Source of the DNA: Paenibacillus sp. 19GGS1-52
GTDB lineage: Bacteria > Bacillota > Bacilli > Paenibacillales > Paenibacillaceae
Direction: 5' to 3'
Assembly (NCBI RefSeq): GCF_022369515.1
Contig: NZ_CP059724.1
Span: 5,642,001-5,706,000, forward strand
DNA: 64,000 bases
This document shows, piece by piece, positions 9,801 through 17,117 of the stretch (position 1 is the first letter of the stretch; every line of letters starts with the position of its first letter). The translations under genes and the position numbers were made by a program. The notes beneath the pieces were generated by a model that ran no database searches, had not been told where the DNA came from, and saw nothing but the letters and a program-made list of their open reading frames with translations.

Positions 9801-10683
9801 TCCCCGACCTCGTAGCAGTTACTTTAATCTTCCGATAATACACATTTGGAATTTCCACCATGACATCCAGATCATCGTTATCGGGGTCTTGAGCGTACCC
9901 CTCAACATTATAAATGTTCATTCCTGGCTCATTTTGAATAGTTGCACCATTTTGCGATATAAGGGATAACGTTGGTGCAGCATTTTTTTGCAAATAAACA
10001 TCGAATTGATTTCGGGTCCAATGTGATCCAATCGAACCCCCACCTTCCCAAGCAGAAAAAGAAACTGCATCACTAATTGTGTAATTAAAGTGGAGGCGTG
10101 TTGGTTCATCGGTTAAATCATAATTCATAAGTACACTTGTATCATCACGGGGAATTGTCGCACCTTCCACAAAATTTCCAGATTTAACAACATGCATGTA
10201 TGCTTGGGGAGTATCATAGTAAACCCAAGGTGCAGCGTAATATTGGTAATTATAAAATACATAGCCGCTACTTGAATACATCGGGTCTGCTGCTTTAGCA
10301 ACATTTATCTGCAGACTGGCATTGAAATTCCACTGGTACTGACTCTCCCCAGTTGCAGTACCTTCGACTCTGTAAAGGTCAACATTATAGCTTAAATTAT
10401 CTACACTATATTTCATTCGGTGAGTTATTTTATTGTAGGTGATATTGGTGATTTTAAATTCTGACCATTGATAAGTCAGAGTATTGTGCATCGCAGTTGA
10501 TGAATATGTCCCTGAAATCTGGTAAGAGTCATTTTCAACTCCCCAGGCAGGGAGTGTAATATCGGCGTATTGAATAATATTAGTATCGAGTGCTGCCACC
10601 TCAGTTGTCCCCGGGACAATTCTCGGGAACGTTGAAATCAGCATACATAAAATGAGCAATACGCATAAGATCCGCTTTACCAT
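6853..10683 (-). CDS. giant secreted PKD/Ig-like repeat protein, last gene of divergent Tad-like operon
   Basis: A 1276-residue protein with an N-terminal signal peptide (KR followed by a hydrophobic stretch, residues about 3-25). It has no C-terminal membrane anchor or LPXTG motif. From about residue 230 it is built of roughly nine Ig/PKD-like units, each starting with a short N-x-x-P-x-x-x-x-x-x-P phrase, for example near residues 231, 538, 631, 734, 828 and 1037. Acidic D-P-D-N-D/D-E-D-G turns, typical of PKD and calcium-binding repeats, occur in many of them. It is probably an extracellular adhesive or structural component of the neighbouring machine. ATG 10683 is preceded by GAAGGAGA and overlaps the stop of the 52-codon ORF, so translation is probably coupled. 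Confidence 0.8.
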   Translation of the reverse strand: MVKRILCVLLILCMLISTFPRIVPGTTEVAALDTNIIQYADITLPAWGVENDSYQISGTYSSTAMHNTLTYQWSEFKITNITYNKITHRMKYSVDNLSYNVDLYRVEGTATGESQYQWNFNASLQINVAKAADPMYSSSGYVFYNYQYYAAPWVYYDTPQAYMHVVKSGNFVEGATIPRDDTSVLMNYDLTDEPTRLHFNYTISDAVSFSAWEGGGSIGSHWTRNQFDVYLQKNAAPTLSLISQNGATIQNEPGMNIYNVEGYAQDPDNDDLDVMVEIPNVYYRKIKVTATRSGKYFNIPIDAIEDSLPPGSYNINVSVVDPFNVKAEASRTLNVTIRLKNKSFVLVNSPVNIGVTFSDYESDPQYALRYKYEHDPNFFDNSMGRLADSGLWRSTMYPSFPYSGVYVSSVQAKDNPKNDDRFDPYRIWGRDNLSSMTFLVHRKPIALFVAKLVNGGLQLTDSSYDLDHTTAANKGITTWQWQYKNTSSEIWTEGSPPAQLPSTEQYDIRLRVQDVDGVNGIGAWSDWCQRTVGSSINLPPVAMFTVEPQLVSYRKATAIVDKSFDPDNDPLDVYSWTVIKDGWQQVWSSWGGAVTPPDIAAYGIGNYLITLQVHDNRGLWSEPYSQSVQVLNHPPAAAFYMPPEVYRDTVITMDNLTPDPDEDGDNLSYTWNGRLNGGAYYYAGSNRNQVMTIRDLINQNGITPKKAISEGWEMLLTASDGAQNSYATHSFEVKNHVPTAAISGPETAFQYDTIPYTSADEDLDSSDVSSLQYYWKVTDSDGVTNSYRTANIQVDFLETGVYTLEHWVVDQIGDKSNIATLKVSITKNLAPSISLTAPVGTPASPSVLDAELQGDPLIQWIYADPENDPQEKYRLEFFFTKDDLLSKTVENADSSGSMRQYQVPNLTFERFQYFYLYGRSYSKGSWSEVSNEKAFIIDNPPQPGMTLITDTGRDATKVPIYRTDILNMKSTATDLDESKGDSLSYQYYLKAASGTEGLASTQTGFTKQFTTNGTFTLRQVVMDSLGLFRELSQSITVQNRIPTVSITYPTSDTQANPTVANTLTPLMKWNYQDEDGDLQQRYKVRIINIATGAIKVQSGEQVSSAKQWQVPAGSLIENEKYAVEVEAFDGYNWSSVSPRKYFMVNLLSIKGGVQHTEEWNNNRKGYNLKQSGSEESPRGYNVYWAGERFVLQGIATGLPDTVEVTMTGGYTAKLNSTNNDKTLWTGSLYDFSFESLPNGPVSFTFTAKNEYNTKVDTVTVVISEDWSEYFQNHRVK

Positions 10684-10835
10684 GTCCAGTCTCCTTCAGT
10701 AGCAAAGGTAAACGGTTCATCTACTTTCTCCTCTACACTCTGGTCAGTTGTGTCTGCGGATCTCCGGTCCACCGAGGTGACATAATCATCAACTGTTGGC
10801 TGACCAAAACTGTCACTTGAAGAGGCACCCATCAT
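10677..10835 (-). CDS. 52-residue ORF duplicating the C-terminal tail of the upstream PKD protein
   Basis: The ORF starts at ATG 10835 with AAAGGAG about ten bases upstream and ends at TAA 10677, overlapping the start of the 1276-residue gene by 7 bp. Its residues 9-30 (FGQPTVDDYVTSVDRRSADTT) align with the end of the 760-residue PKD protein (FGQPTIDEFVTAADRKWADSS). Both proteins end in D-W-[S/T]-W. It has no signal peptide of its own. It is either a remnant of a partial gene duplication that still couples translation to the next gene, or a short expressed peptide. It is too short for standard ORF listing. Confidence 0.6.
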   Translation of the reverse strand: MMGASSSDSFGQPTVDDYVTSVDRRSADTTDQSVEEKVDEPFTFATEGDWTW

Positions 10836-10896
10836 ACTTGAATTTCTCCTTTATATTTATATAGTTGCTGATTGCTCTGATCATTCTCTTACACTT

Positions 10897-13179
10897 TTAC
10901 CAAGACCAATCGATTTCAGGTGCACGGTTTCGAACATCGACGATCTTCTCGAGCACATTCTGTGTGCTTGAATCTGCCCATTTCCGATCTGCTGCGGTTA
11001 CAAATTCATCAATGGTCGGTTGGCCAAATTCTTCAAATACGGTGAGCTTCACTTCATATCGGCCAACACTATTCACGATTATGTTCAGCCTATTTTTATT
11101 CTCATTGCTATAAATCACCCAAGACTCATCACTGAAATCCCCATCATTATCGGAGTCATAACGATATTCCCACAAATGCCGATCAACGATATCTGAATCG
11201 GGAGAATAGGACATATCATCTATAGAAATAGAGGCTTTATTGCCATCATCAGGATTGCGATAAGTTATTCCAGGCATAAAAAAATACACGAAAGGTACTT
11301 CATCCGGGGCAATCGCAAATGTAACGGATTGGGTCGCTTTGTAGCCCAAGATATTCTCTACCGAAATGGTTGCTTTATAAGTACCTGGCTGCTTAAACAG
11401 GACATCTTTATCCTTTACGCCACTTAAGGTCCCGCTGTATTTGATATCTGAGCTTGTCCCTCCAGAAACGGCTGCAATGGTAATTTGGGTCAACGCATCA
11501 TTTAACGGATAATGTTTAGGACTACTGCTGTTGCTATGTATTGTCACCTTCCGATTCTGCTTCTTCGTCCCTTGTATCTGCAAACTCGCTACCGGAATGG
11601 GTTCGATTACGTTAATGATCCCACTCGTACTACCGGTCATGCCATCATTATCTACAACCGAAAGTCCTATATTGTTTTCACCAATACTGCTAACGGGGTA
11701 CCAGGTTGTACTACTCGAACCCATGACCACATCACCAATACCTGGCGTGTTCCACAGGTAGGACTTTATGGTTCCATCCGGATCGTAAGAACCGCCACCG
11801 CTCATCGTAAATTCCTCGCCAGCCTTAACAGTATCCGGAGCGATTAACACAGCTACTGGGGGTTTACCTTGGGGAACATCCGGTTGTATAGGAGATACAG
11901 GTAAAATGTCAGGCGGGATGGGGATGGTATAAACCTGTACGATAGCGGTCAGTGGCTGACTTAAAGATGTTATTGGTCCATTTTGGGTCACTACCGGATT
12001 TTTAAAGCGAACGGTAACGGTCAAGGTATATTCTTGCCTGTAGATATTTCCAGTTAACTTAGCTTTGGGAATAGTAAAGTCAAACATCTTATTGCTGGTG
12101 AGCGATTTGGTTGGGTCCTTCTTTGTTTGTAAAGTGCTGTCTACACCCTTTTCCTTGGCATAAAACACCCATTCCTCGATGTTAGAGGAATCCGTATAGA
12201 CTATCAGGTTTCCTTTCAAGGAAAGTTGCACGGGAACATCGCTCTTTTTATCGGATTGGGTGGGATTGGGGTTCGGCTTTACTACAACCACATTGCCCGT
12301 TAGTGTAGGTTCGGTGGGAGGATTGTAGTCGAAGGTGATTTTTCCTCCGTAGCTGTAGGTGGTTAGTTTGGCGGTGGCTGTGTAGTAGTAATTGACAAAT
12401 GCGGAATAGAAACGGCCTTGTACCCAGCCTGTAATCGGGATAGTGGCTAAAGCAGTATCATCCCTAAATTGAGAGATAACATTGGGATTATTAGGATTTT
12501 CTTTAGGTCCAATTATATAATTTGTGATGATTTTCCCGTTTTGAAACTTGGGTTCCCCTTTGAGATAAGAAGATCCTCCAGCAGGTAGGAGCTTTATCGT
12601 AGAAGCAATAACGTACTGACTATCCACTGGTTCCGTTTCAGTTATGAACCATTTCCTCCCCGCTATGCTTTGATCGGATGCAGCCGCTACGACTGTTTTC
12701 GGCGGATCTGCAGAAGGTGTGGTAAAGTCTGCCGCTTTGACATCATGAGAATACAGTGAATTAGTACTCTCTTTATACTCATTAATCTGCCATCGTCTAC
12801 CGTCTGAATATAGCCAGATAGAGTTCCCGATATTTGTTCTGAAGGGCCATTCAAAGTCATCATTATAACCTTTTACCTCAACTGTTTTCTGATTTGCAAT
12901 TCCCTTTAACGTCACTTTCAGTTTACCGTTTTCAATGGTGAGGCTGCTTGCCAGCTCATTACTCCCACTATATTTTAGGCTGCTTGCCTTTATAGCGGAC
13001 GTGCTCACACCACTCGGTAGATCAAATGTATAGCTTTTCGCACTGTTATTACTTCCCATAAGACCAGTTGTTATAGGGATAGAAATAGATCCGGATTGCG
13101 CAACCGCCGCTTGCGCGGCGGTTACATACATCGGTACCAGCATCACTGTCACCAAAAGTAATATAATGAACCTTTTCAT
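10897..13179 (-). CDS. secreted PKD-domain protein of the divergent Tad-like operon
   Basis: A 760-residue protein with a clear signal peptide (MKRFIILLLVTVMLVPMYVTAAQA). The first 430 residues are beta-rich and unassigned. They include a lysine- and proline-rich linker near residue 300. Three PKD/Ig-like units follow at about 440 (GGSYDPDGTIKSYLWNTPG, a classic PKD core), 523 and 623. The protein stops abruptly in NRAPEIDWSW, which looks like the first strand of another unit. Its ATG overlaps the preceding gene's stop (ATGA). It is likely a surface-exposed or exported substrate or tip component of the machine encoded upstream; function is inferred from context only. Confidence 0.75.
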   Translation of the reverse strand: MKRFIILLLVTVMLVPMYVTAAQAAVAQSGSISIPITTGLMGSNNSAKSYTFDLPSGVSTSAIKASSLKYSGSNELASSLTIENGKLKVTLKGIANQKTVEVKGYNDDFEWPFRTNIGNSIWLYSDGRRWQINEYKESTNSLYSHDVKAADFTTPSADPPKTVVAAASDQSIAGRKWFITETEPVDSQYVIASTIKLLPAGGSSYLKGEPKFQNGKIITNYIIGPKENPNNPNVISQFRDDTALATIPITGWVQGRFYSAFVNYYYTATAKLTTYSYGGKITFDYNPPTEPTLTGNVVVVKPNPNPTQSDKKSDVPVQLSLKGNLIVYTDSSNIEEWVFYAKEKGVDSTLQTKKDPTKSLTSNKMFDFTIPKAKLTGNIYRQEYTLTVTVRFKNPVVTQNGPITSLSQPLTAIVQVYTIPIPPDILPVSPIQPDVPQGKPPVAVLIAPDTVKAGEEFTMSGGGSYDPDGTIKSYLWNTPGIGDVVMGSSSTTWYPVSSIGENNIGLSVVDNDGMTGSTSGIINVIEPIPVASLQIQGTKKQNRKVTIHSNSSSPKHYPLNDALTQITIAAVSGGTSSDIKYSGTLSGVKDKDVLFKQPGTYKATISVENILGYKATQSVTFAIAPDEVPFVYFFMPGITYRNPDDGNKASISIDDMSYSPDSDIVDRHLWEYRYDSDNDGDFSDESWVIYSNENKNRLNIIVNSVGRYEVKLTVFEEFGQPTIDEFVTAADRKWADSSTQNVLEKIVDVRNRAPEIDWSW

Positions 13180-13820
13180 TGTTTTACCACTGGTCTATTT
13201 ACTATATATTTTTTTACAGACTCACCATTAAAGCTTAGAAGAATGCCCAAATATTTAAAGTTACCTTTATAATACATTGCTTGGTACGTTATAAGCGACT
13301 CACCGGGTTGTAGTTTAAAATCATACAACGCTTGTTTACTATTTAGGTGAACTTTCTCCGAAAGAGCGTCAACTAGAACAGCCTCTCCCCCATTTTCAAA
13401 GAACAATCGCCACTTAAACAGCATATCTTTATTGCTATGTTCGATAGTTTTATTAGATTTATTTGTTATAGTAATTTTCGTCCAGATTAAATATTGGGGA
13501 TCAACAATCGCTCCAAAATAGTCAACAAACTTGTACTGTTTTTGTAGTGAAATAGCTGTTGAAGAGTTAATATCATATATCATTACCTTATGCAGCGTAT
13601 AACTCAGCCCTCCAGCCGTTACCGTCACCGGCAACTCCACATCCTTCTTCAACCCATACTTAGACAGATTATCGGTCATCACCGGAGCTGGCGTAGTAGT
13701 CTTACCGGCTGCTGGTGCTGGTGTTGTTGCTGCCGCTGCGTTTATAGGTCCTTCCGAACCTAATGCCACACTAACTAACATCGTTGCTACAAGAATTGCT
13801 TTTACAATTGTCTTTTTCAT
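13176..13820 (-). CDS. small secreted protein with Ig-like domain
   Basis: A 214-residue exported protein. The signal peptide (KKTIVKAILVATMLVSVALG) is followed by an Ala/Thr/Pro-rich linker (about residues 28-48). The domain after it has alternating strands such as YLIWTKITITNKSNKTIEH and LQPGESLITYQAMYY, the pattern of DUF4352/TRF2-like immunoglobulin folds. No lipobox cysteine is present. ATG 13820 follows AGAAGGAGAG. It lies between the small membrane-anchored genes and the PKD genes of the operon. I infer a periplasm-side or surface accessory role and cannot name one. Confidence 0.65.
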   Translation of the reverse strand: MKKTIVKAILVATMLVSVALGSEGPINAAAATTPAPAAGKTTTPAPVMTDNLSKYGLKKDVELPVTVTAGGLSYTLHKVMIYDINSSTAISLQKQYKFVDYFGAIVDPQYLIWTKITITNKSNKTIEHSNKDMLFKWRLFFENGGEAVLVDALSEKVHLNSKQALYDFKLQPGESLITYQAMYYKGNFKYLGILLSFNGESVKKYIVNRPVVKQ

Positions 13821-13843
13821 CCTGAATCTCTCCTTCTATCTAT

Positions 13844-14341
13844 CTACTCATTGAACCTGTACTCCTGAATTGCCGGCACCGTAATTGCTTCCTGCGTCTT
13901 AGTTCTGGATATCAGCACCGGATGTTCTGTCTGAATGACGGCGATAACCGAAGGGCCTTGTATGTATTTGGTGATGCCATAATTACTATCCTCGTAGAGG
14001 AGTGGAAAAGTAACGCCGGACGATTCATCGACAATATCAAACTTAATGATCTTCACTTTACTCCGAAAGCGGCTGCCCGCTTGGGGAGACAAGTTGTCAT
14101 CCAGTCCTAAATTGCTCTCTAGTGAACGCTTCAGGGTAGCATAAGCTTGTTCAGGATCAATAATCAGTTGGCCCTGCGCCCGAGCGGCTTCATCCAGTTC
14201 TTGTACGGCATCATGGACGGCGATATTATTCGCATCTTTAAGCATGCTACGCAGCGTGTCCCACTCCTGGTTCTGGATCTGAAAGAACCAGGAGTAGACA
14301 AAAATCAGCAGCACAAAAGCCAGTTTAATAACGTAATCCAT
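13844..14341 (-). CDS. single-pass membrane pseudopilin-like protein
   Basis: A 165-residue protein with an N-terminal membrane segment (about residues 4-20) directly followed by a long extracytoplasmic part. The pattern is that of TadE/TadF-type minor pseudopilins: hydrophobic stem, helical stretch (EWDTLRSMLKDANNIAVHDAVQELDEAA), then a beta-rich head. Unlike TadE there is no Gly before the hydrophobic stretch and no Glu at +5. It follows the 126-residue gene in the same operon, separated by 20 bp. I do not recognise a named family with certainty. Confidence 0.65.
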   Translation of the reverse strand: MDYVIKLAFVLLIFVYSWFFQIQNQEWDTLRSMLKDANNIAVHDAVQELDEAARAQGQLIIDPEQAYATLKRSLESNLGLDDNLSPQAGSRFRSKVKIIKFDIVDESSGVTFPLLYEDSNYGITKYIQGPSVIAVIQTEHPVLISRTKTQEAITVPAIQEYRFNE

Positions 14342-14361
14342 AGATTAGTTTCAACTCTCAA

Positions 14362-14742
14362 TCAGTCAAGATATTCGCTCATAATTGACCCGTGTCCATA
14401 ATACTGTGTCGGCTGAGCCACAGCGGAGAAATTGTAGGGAAACAGGTTCATCCGTGGTGCTCTTACATAAACATCAATTCGCTGCTTGCGCTCCTGCACT
14501 GTTTCAGTGCTGCTAGTAATTTCAATGGAAGCCTCAGGGAATCCGATAGCCTTCAGGTTAGAGACCACCTCACTTCGCATCGAAGCCGTTACCATCCCCT
14601 CCGTTGCTGCTTTTTGCGTGATATAGGACGTGTTGGCCTTCACCTGTAAATCCAGCAAATAATCTATGTAGGTGAAGATAGGCTGCAGAATAATAAACAG
14701 GACAAGCCACATGAACAATGCCCGGAGAACGGTCGCCTTCAA
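14362..14742 (-). CDS. small membrane-anchored protein (DUF4320-like), TTG start
   Basis: A 126-residue protein with one N-terminal membrane helix (ALFMWLVLFIILQPIFTYI), then a helix and a short beta-alpha head (SNLKAIGFPEASIEITSSTETVQERKQRIDVYVRAP). Size and pattern are reminiscent of DUF4320 proteins of Clostridia/Bacilli Tad-like loci. That match is from memory of the pattern, not a search. The start is TTG 14742 with AAGGAGG eight bases upstream. It comes directly after the second short pilin-like gene. No prepilin processing signature is present. Confidence 0.65.
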   Translation of the reverse strand: MKATVLRALFMWLVLFIILQPIFTYIDYLLDLQVKANTSYITQKAATEGMVTASMRSEVVSNLKAIGFPEASIEITSSTETVQERKQRIDVYVRAPRMNLFPYNFSAVAQPTQYYGHGSIMSEYLD

Positions 14743-14757
14743 AGGTAACGCCTCCTT

Positions 14758-14901
14758 CTAATATTGCTCTACTTGCTTGGTATGTGTGATGATATCGTCC
14801 TGGCTGCTGCCGATGATATTTGTTGCTGCTGAGATAAAGATCCCGGCGATAACAAAGCCAATAGCGAGAAACATGGCGACGGAAATAGAGTCTTTTTTCA
14901 T
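14758..14901 (-). CDS. 47-residue pilin-like peptide, paralogue of the 69-residue one upstream
   Basis: Starts at ATG 14901 and ends at TAG 14758, too short for usual ORF calling. The sequence is MKKDSISVAMFLAIGFVIAG followed by a short polar tail. The first 16 residues match the adjacent 69-residue peptide almost position for position (MKKD-x-IS-x-x-[LM]F[IL]AIGF), so the two arose by duplication. A short charged N-terminus followed immediately by a hydrophobic helix is the architecture of Flp-type pilins, yet neither a cleavage glycine nor Glu+5 is present. It is separated from its paralogue by only 6 bp. Confidence 0.7.
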   Translation of the reverse strand: MKKDSISVAMFLAIGFVIAGIFISAATNIIGSSQDDIITHTKQVEQY

Positions 14902-14907
14902 AGCGGG

Positions 14908-15117
14908 TTAAGCCACATCCTTTGAGACAGGAGGGAAGACAGCAATTAGGCTGGAATCCAGCGGTTGAACGAAACTTACTCCTGGAATAGTCGGTCTGTT
15001 ATCATCCGCATCATCCATCACATCACGAACAACTGGAATCAAAATAGCAATTACGATTGCGACACAGAGAAATCCGATAGCGATAAATAATCCGGTAGAA
15101 ATAGCATCCTTTTTCAT
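14908..15117 (-). CDS. 69-residue pilin-like peptide
   Basis: A short membrane peptide: MKKDAISTGLF, then hydrophobic residues to about 30, then an acidic turn (DVMDDADDNRP) and a proline-containing tail. It occupies the position that the Flp pilin has in Tad loci, right after tadC. Its N-terminus is shared with the next gene (47 residues). The canonical Flp processing motif G-x-x-x-x-E is missing, although G9 precedes the hydrophobic core. ATG 15117 follows AAAGGGAGA. It is likely the major or minor fibre subunit of this divergent system; that is inference. Confidence 0.7.
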   Translation of the reverse strand: MKKDAISTGLFIAIGFLCVAIVIAILIPVVRDVMDDADDNRPTIPGVSFVQPLDSSLIAVFPPVSKDVA

Positions 15118-15173
15118 TGTTAATATCTCCCTTTAATTTTATAATTTTATAATATTCTTGAATATATAAAATT

Positions 15174-16043
15174 TCACTGAAACATGCCTACTCCGTTAAA
15201 ATTGCCTTTGATGAGCATAATGTACTGCATAGCCAGCGACACGATCATCAGAAAGGTAGCAATCGACGGAATAACATTAATGATTGTCGAGATATCTCCG
15301 ATAAAAGACCATTTTTTTAAATACTGATCGCTGGATATTTTGGAAATGATTTTCCCCTGCTCACGCAAATAATTAGCGGCCTCTGTGTCATCATCCATAC
15401 TTTCCGTAGCCAGCAATATGGAACGAATGTCGTTAATAAAACCATGATTCTCCGGAAATTTGCTGCAAAACCATTCAATCGCCCGCTCGGCACCATCATC
15501 AACCGCTCGCTCCGACAGCTCGTACAAATCTTGACGGATGTACTGAAAGTGTCCGGCCGTGCTTGCGCAAAAAGCACCAAACTGCACATAACCACGCTTG
15601 CGCAGCCGATTGTTCTCATAGAGACGGATGAAGGAGATCAGCTCGCCATCTTTTTGAATAATCGTCTTCTGATGCAGCCAGGTCAGCAGCCACCCCAGCG
15701 GAAGATAACGCAAAGGACTGGTGATCACCAGTATTAGAACGGCAATAAGCAGGTCATAGATGGAGAAAGGAATGGTGCGGATGAAGTCTCCAACAACCTG
15801 TAGGGTTAAAAAGATTAGCGCTGCCGCATAGCGGAATAATGTGATTTTGCGGGCACTCACGGATATTCCACTGTTATTCAATAATTGCTGCAGCCTGCTG
15901 TCCTGTATCCGTTCTCCCAGTGCGTTCCAGCTTAACCCAAGCCGGAGAATATAACGTTCCTGTTTACTACTACTGCTCACAAAGACAAGCAAGGCGACAT
16001 ATACAATGCCGAATACGGCAACTAATAACAATAATCGATCCAT
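15174..16043 (-). CDS. TadC-like inner-membrane platform protein (divergent)
   Basis: A 289-residue protein with membrane helices near the N-terminus (LLLVAVFGIVYVALLVFV), two around residues 70-120 and one or two at the C-terminus (WSFIGDISTIINVIPSIATFLMIVSLAMQYIML). A cytoplasmic helical region lies between them, the layout of GspF/TadC platform proteins. Sequence similarity to textbook TadC is weak, so the call rests on topology and on its place after tadB and before the pilin-like genes. ATG 16043 follows a GAGGTGATG site, 11 bp after the tadB-like stop. Confidence 0.7.
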   Translation of the reverse strand: MDRLLLLVAVFGIVYVALLVFVSSSSKQERYILRLGLSWNALGERIQDSRLQQLLNNSGISVSARKITLFRYAAALIFLTLQVVGDFIRTIPFSIYDLLIAVLILVITSPLRYLPLGWLLTWLHQKTIIQKDGELISFIRLYENNRLRKRGYVQFGAFCASTAGHFQYIRQDLYELSERAVDDGAERAIEWFCSKFPENHGFINDIRSILLATESMDDDTEAANYLREQGKIISKISSDQYLKKWSFIGDISTIINVIPSIATFLMIVSLAMQYIMLIKGNFNGVGMFQ

Positions 16044-16054
16044 AATTCATCACC

Positions 16055-17104
16055 TCAGTGGTAGTCCAGTTTGGGTCTGGAGAGAATAGTGCTGATGACA
16101 AAAGATAAAAAGAGACCTGTAATAATGACCATCAAAAAAGTTAGCCCCACAGACGTTTGGAACTGCAACTGGATGTACACATCTGGCTTTAGCATATAAA
16201 TAAAGGTTCCTACCGAAGAGAACAGTACCACAAGATTCCCGTACAGCCCCAGACTAATCGCATCTCTGCTATTGGCTTTTACCGTTAAAATAGTCTCCCT
16301 TTGCTGCTCCATAGAGCGATTCAGCATCATCAGCGAGCTTTTTAGGTAACGGGTTCCCTCCTTCTCGGCATAGAGCAGATCTGAGACAAACTCTACGGCA
16401 AAGGTGGTTCCAATCGCTCTGGAGAAACGCCCCGCCTCCTCATTCAGCTCTTTTTCATGACTATAATTGCCAAAGGCCGCTCCTAGAAGCTTCAGTGGAG
16501 TCTTCAGTACATTACCGTCTGTCAAAAAATCAGCTGCTTTATTTAGAATGGCATCGACCGATAAGTGAGTGAATTTGGTGGAAATCTTGACCACATCGAG
16601 CAGATCATAACTTCCCCGCACCTTCCTTTGGGCATAGGTATATCTCATTTTAAAATAAGGGATAGTCGCTGAGATCACTGCAACGAAAAGTGGAAAACGC
16701 CAGGTGCCTTGCATCGGCCGACTGTTATCGAAGGAAATCCCCTCCATAAAGGGATTATTAAAGTTTAGATGCCCAGGAAGCTCACTCAGAGTCAGCAGTC
16801 CTGAGAGGAAGACCGCAACGAATAGAAATCCCATACGCATTACAAACCTCAGGACACTGATTCCCGGCTCATACTTCCGGTGCACGAAATACAGCAGATT
16901 ATCCAGGTGACGGTAGATCCACAACCTTCTCTTGAATTTGTTAACCTTTTTGCCAAAAACACTCCTTCCGCGTTGAATTCGATATTCCAGCTTCTGCCCT
17001 ACCTGCCGCAAATGCCGCTCGACAAGCGGCTTAACCATAAGCCACAGTCCCCACGCGACCAGTAAATGAAAGACAAAACGCAGGATGTAAAATAACAGCA
17101 CCAA
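16055..17104 (-). CDS. TadB-like inner-membrane platform protein (divergent)
   Basis: About 349 residues. It has an N-terminal helix (LFYILRFVFHLLVAWGLWLMV), a basic amphipathic stretch (RQVGQKLEYRIQRGRSVFG), helices near residues 90-105 and 140-150, a GspF-like cytoplasmic region and two C-terminal helices (GNLVVLFSSVGTFIYML and LTFLMVIITGLFLSFVIST). I prefer TTG 17104 (AGGAGG, 8-bp spacing) over GTG 17113, which would lie immediately after the Shine-Dalgarno. It belongs to the type II/IV secretion platform class by topology and context. Confidence 0.7.
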   Translation of the reverse strand: MVLLFYILRFVFHLLVAWGLWLMVKPLVERHLRQVGQKLEYRIQRGRSVFGKKVNKFKRRLWIYRHLDNLLYFVHRKYEPGISVLRFVMRMGFLFVAVFLSGLLTLSELPGHLNFNNPFMEGISFDNSRPMQGTWRFPLFVAVISATIPYFKMRYTYAQRKVRGSYDLLDVVKISTKFTHLSVDAILNKAADFLTDGNVLKTPLKLLGAAFGNYSHEKELNEEAGRFSRAIGTTFAVEFVSDLLYAEKEGTRYLKSSLMMLNRSMEQQRETILTVKANSRDAISLGLYGNLVVLFSSVGTFIYMLKPDVYIQLQFQTSVGLTFLMVIITGLFLSFVISTILSRPKLDYH

Positions 17105-17117
17105 ACCTCTCACCTCC

